Shown here: positions 63,588 through 64,000 of the stretch, piece after piece
How positions within the stretch are numbered: the first letter of the stretch is position 1
Layout: each line of letters begins with the position of its first letter
DNA from: Pseudomonadota bacterium
GTDB lineage: Bacteria > Pseudomonadota > Alphaproteobacteria > Rhizobiales > Pleomorphomonadaceae
Direction of reading: 5' to 3'
Assembly: GCA_023436885.1 (NCBI GenBank)
Contig: JAEZHI010000039.1
Coordinates: 1-64,000 of the forward strand
Length of the DNA stretch: 64,000 nt
Position numbers and translations under genes: made by a program
Notes under the pieces: generated by a model
Database searches by the model: none
What the model saw: the letters and a program-made list of their open reading frames with translations, nothing else
What the model was told of the DNA's origin: nothing

Positions 63588-64000
63588 TCAAGACTTGGCC
63601 TTCGAAAGCACCAAACGGCGATTGATGCCGATTGCTTCAAGAAAAGCTTCGTCATGACTTACGACCAGAAGAGCCCCGTCGTAGGCGCGCAGTCCCGCTT
63701 CGACCGTCTCGATCGAGTCGATGTCCAGATGGTTGGTCGGCTCGTCGAGAATGAGAAGCTGAGGTGGCCTCACTTGCCCCAGGACACACGCCAGGCCCGC
63801 CCGGAGTCGTTCTCCACCCGACAGGCTGCCGACCAGACTGAGCGCTGCATCGGCTCGAAACTTGAAGCGGGCGAGACTTGCGCGACATGCCTCTTCTTCA
63901 GCTCCAGGGACGAGGCGGCGGTAGTTGTCCCGGATGGTGGCCGCTTCGTCGAGGAGCGAGACCTTCTGGTCGAGAAAGGCAAAGTCGACGCAAAGGCCGA
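63588..64000 (-). CDS. ABC-F family ATPase, C-terminal part (partial)
   Basis: The open frame runs to the right edge, giving 136 residues of the second nucleotide-binding domain. The signature LSGGERLRAGLA, Walker B LLILDEPTNHLD and H-loop LLVVSHDEAFLEAIG are clear, and the LDEPTNHLD form marks ABC-F proteins, which act on ribosomes (Uup/EttA-like) and have no membrane domain. The protein stops shortly after the H-loop without a long C-terminal coil. The start and first domain lie beyond the window. Confidence 0.93.
   Translation of the reverse strand, partial: GLCVDFAFLDQKVSLLDEAATIRDNYRRLVPGAEEEACRASLARFKFRADAALSLVGSLSGGERLRAGLACVLGQVRPPQLLILDEPTNHLDIDSIETVEAGLRAYDGALLVVSHDEAFLEAIGINRRLVLSKAKS

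Noticed and set aside
1..64000. tRNA, rRNA, CRISPR, IS element or prophage
   Set aside because: No cloverleaf-like T-loop segment, repeat-spacer pattern, transposase or phage-type protein was seen on reading the window; a tRNAscan and repeat search would settle it.

Overview
The window reads as ordinary chromosome of a GC-rich alphaproteobacterium of the Hyphomicrobiales (Rhizobiales). Pointers are the aapJQMP amino-acid transporter, an Agp-type alpha-galactoside operon with a divergent AraC regulator, the short (440-residue) prolyl-tRNA synthetase, linked hfq-hflX, and a rhizobial-style intergenic dyad repeat. A focA-pflB-pflA locus (pyruvate formate-lyase) means mixed-acid fermentation, which is unusual in this order; a facultatively fermentative genus such as Pleomorphomonas would fit, but that is inference. 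I see no phage, insertion sequence, CRISPR array, rRNA or tRNA gene.

Layout. 1-6650 (+): end of gap, then pyk, focA, pflB and pflA: lower glycolysis and anaerobic pyruvate cleavage. 6663-8735 (-): an EF-G-like GTPase with two hairpins in its leader. 9097-18400 (-): alpha-galactoside operon (GH4 enzyme, binding protein, two permeases, fused double ATPase, MelA-type GH4 enzyme), with an AraC activator divergent at 18599. 19524-31072 (-): purine catabolism, comprising membrane urate hydroxylase PuuD, a BMP-type ABC transporter, xanthine dehydrogenase XdhABC and 5-hydroxyisourate hydrolase. 31327-35740 (-): aapJQMP. 36319-38022 (-): panB and panC. 38337-39599 (+): a lone TadG-like surface protein. 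39672-46517 (-): glycogen genes glgC-glgA-glgX-pgm, without glgB. 46792-53930 (-): L,D-transpeptidase, hflX, hfq, D-amino-acid transaminase-like gene, lolD, lolC/E, proS. 54607-55530 (+): pirin. 55618-58178 (-): rpsI, rplM, fabD, DUF423. 58277-59083 (+): SpoU-type RNA methyltransferase. 59142-63000 (-): cfa, a 66-residue small protein and GTP-type PEP carboxykinase. 63588-64000 (-): C-terminal part of an ABC-F ATPase.

How it fits together. Several blocks are self-contained catabolic units: alpha-galactoside uptake and hydrolysis; (hypo)xanthine to urate to 5-hydroxyisourate with its own likely importer; broad amino-acid uptake; glycogen storage. Intrinsic terminators close nearly every unit. 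Both large transport operons carry a stable hairpin just after the binding-protein gene, which would favour high binding-protein and lower permease expression. I found no clearly undescribed system. The points most worth a second look are the purine locus with its embedded BMP transporter, the paired GH4 enzymes, an orphan terminator next to a decayed-looking AT-rich patch (54178-54475), the isolated TadG-like protein, and the small protein at 60793-60993.
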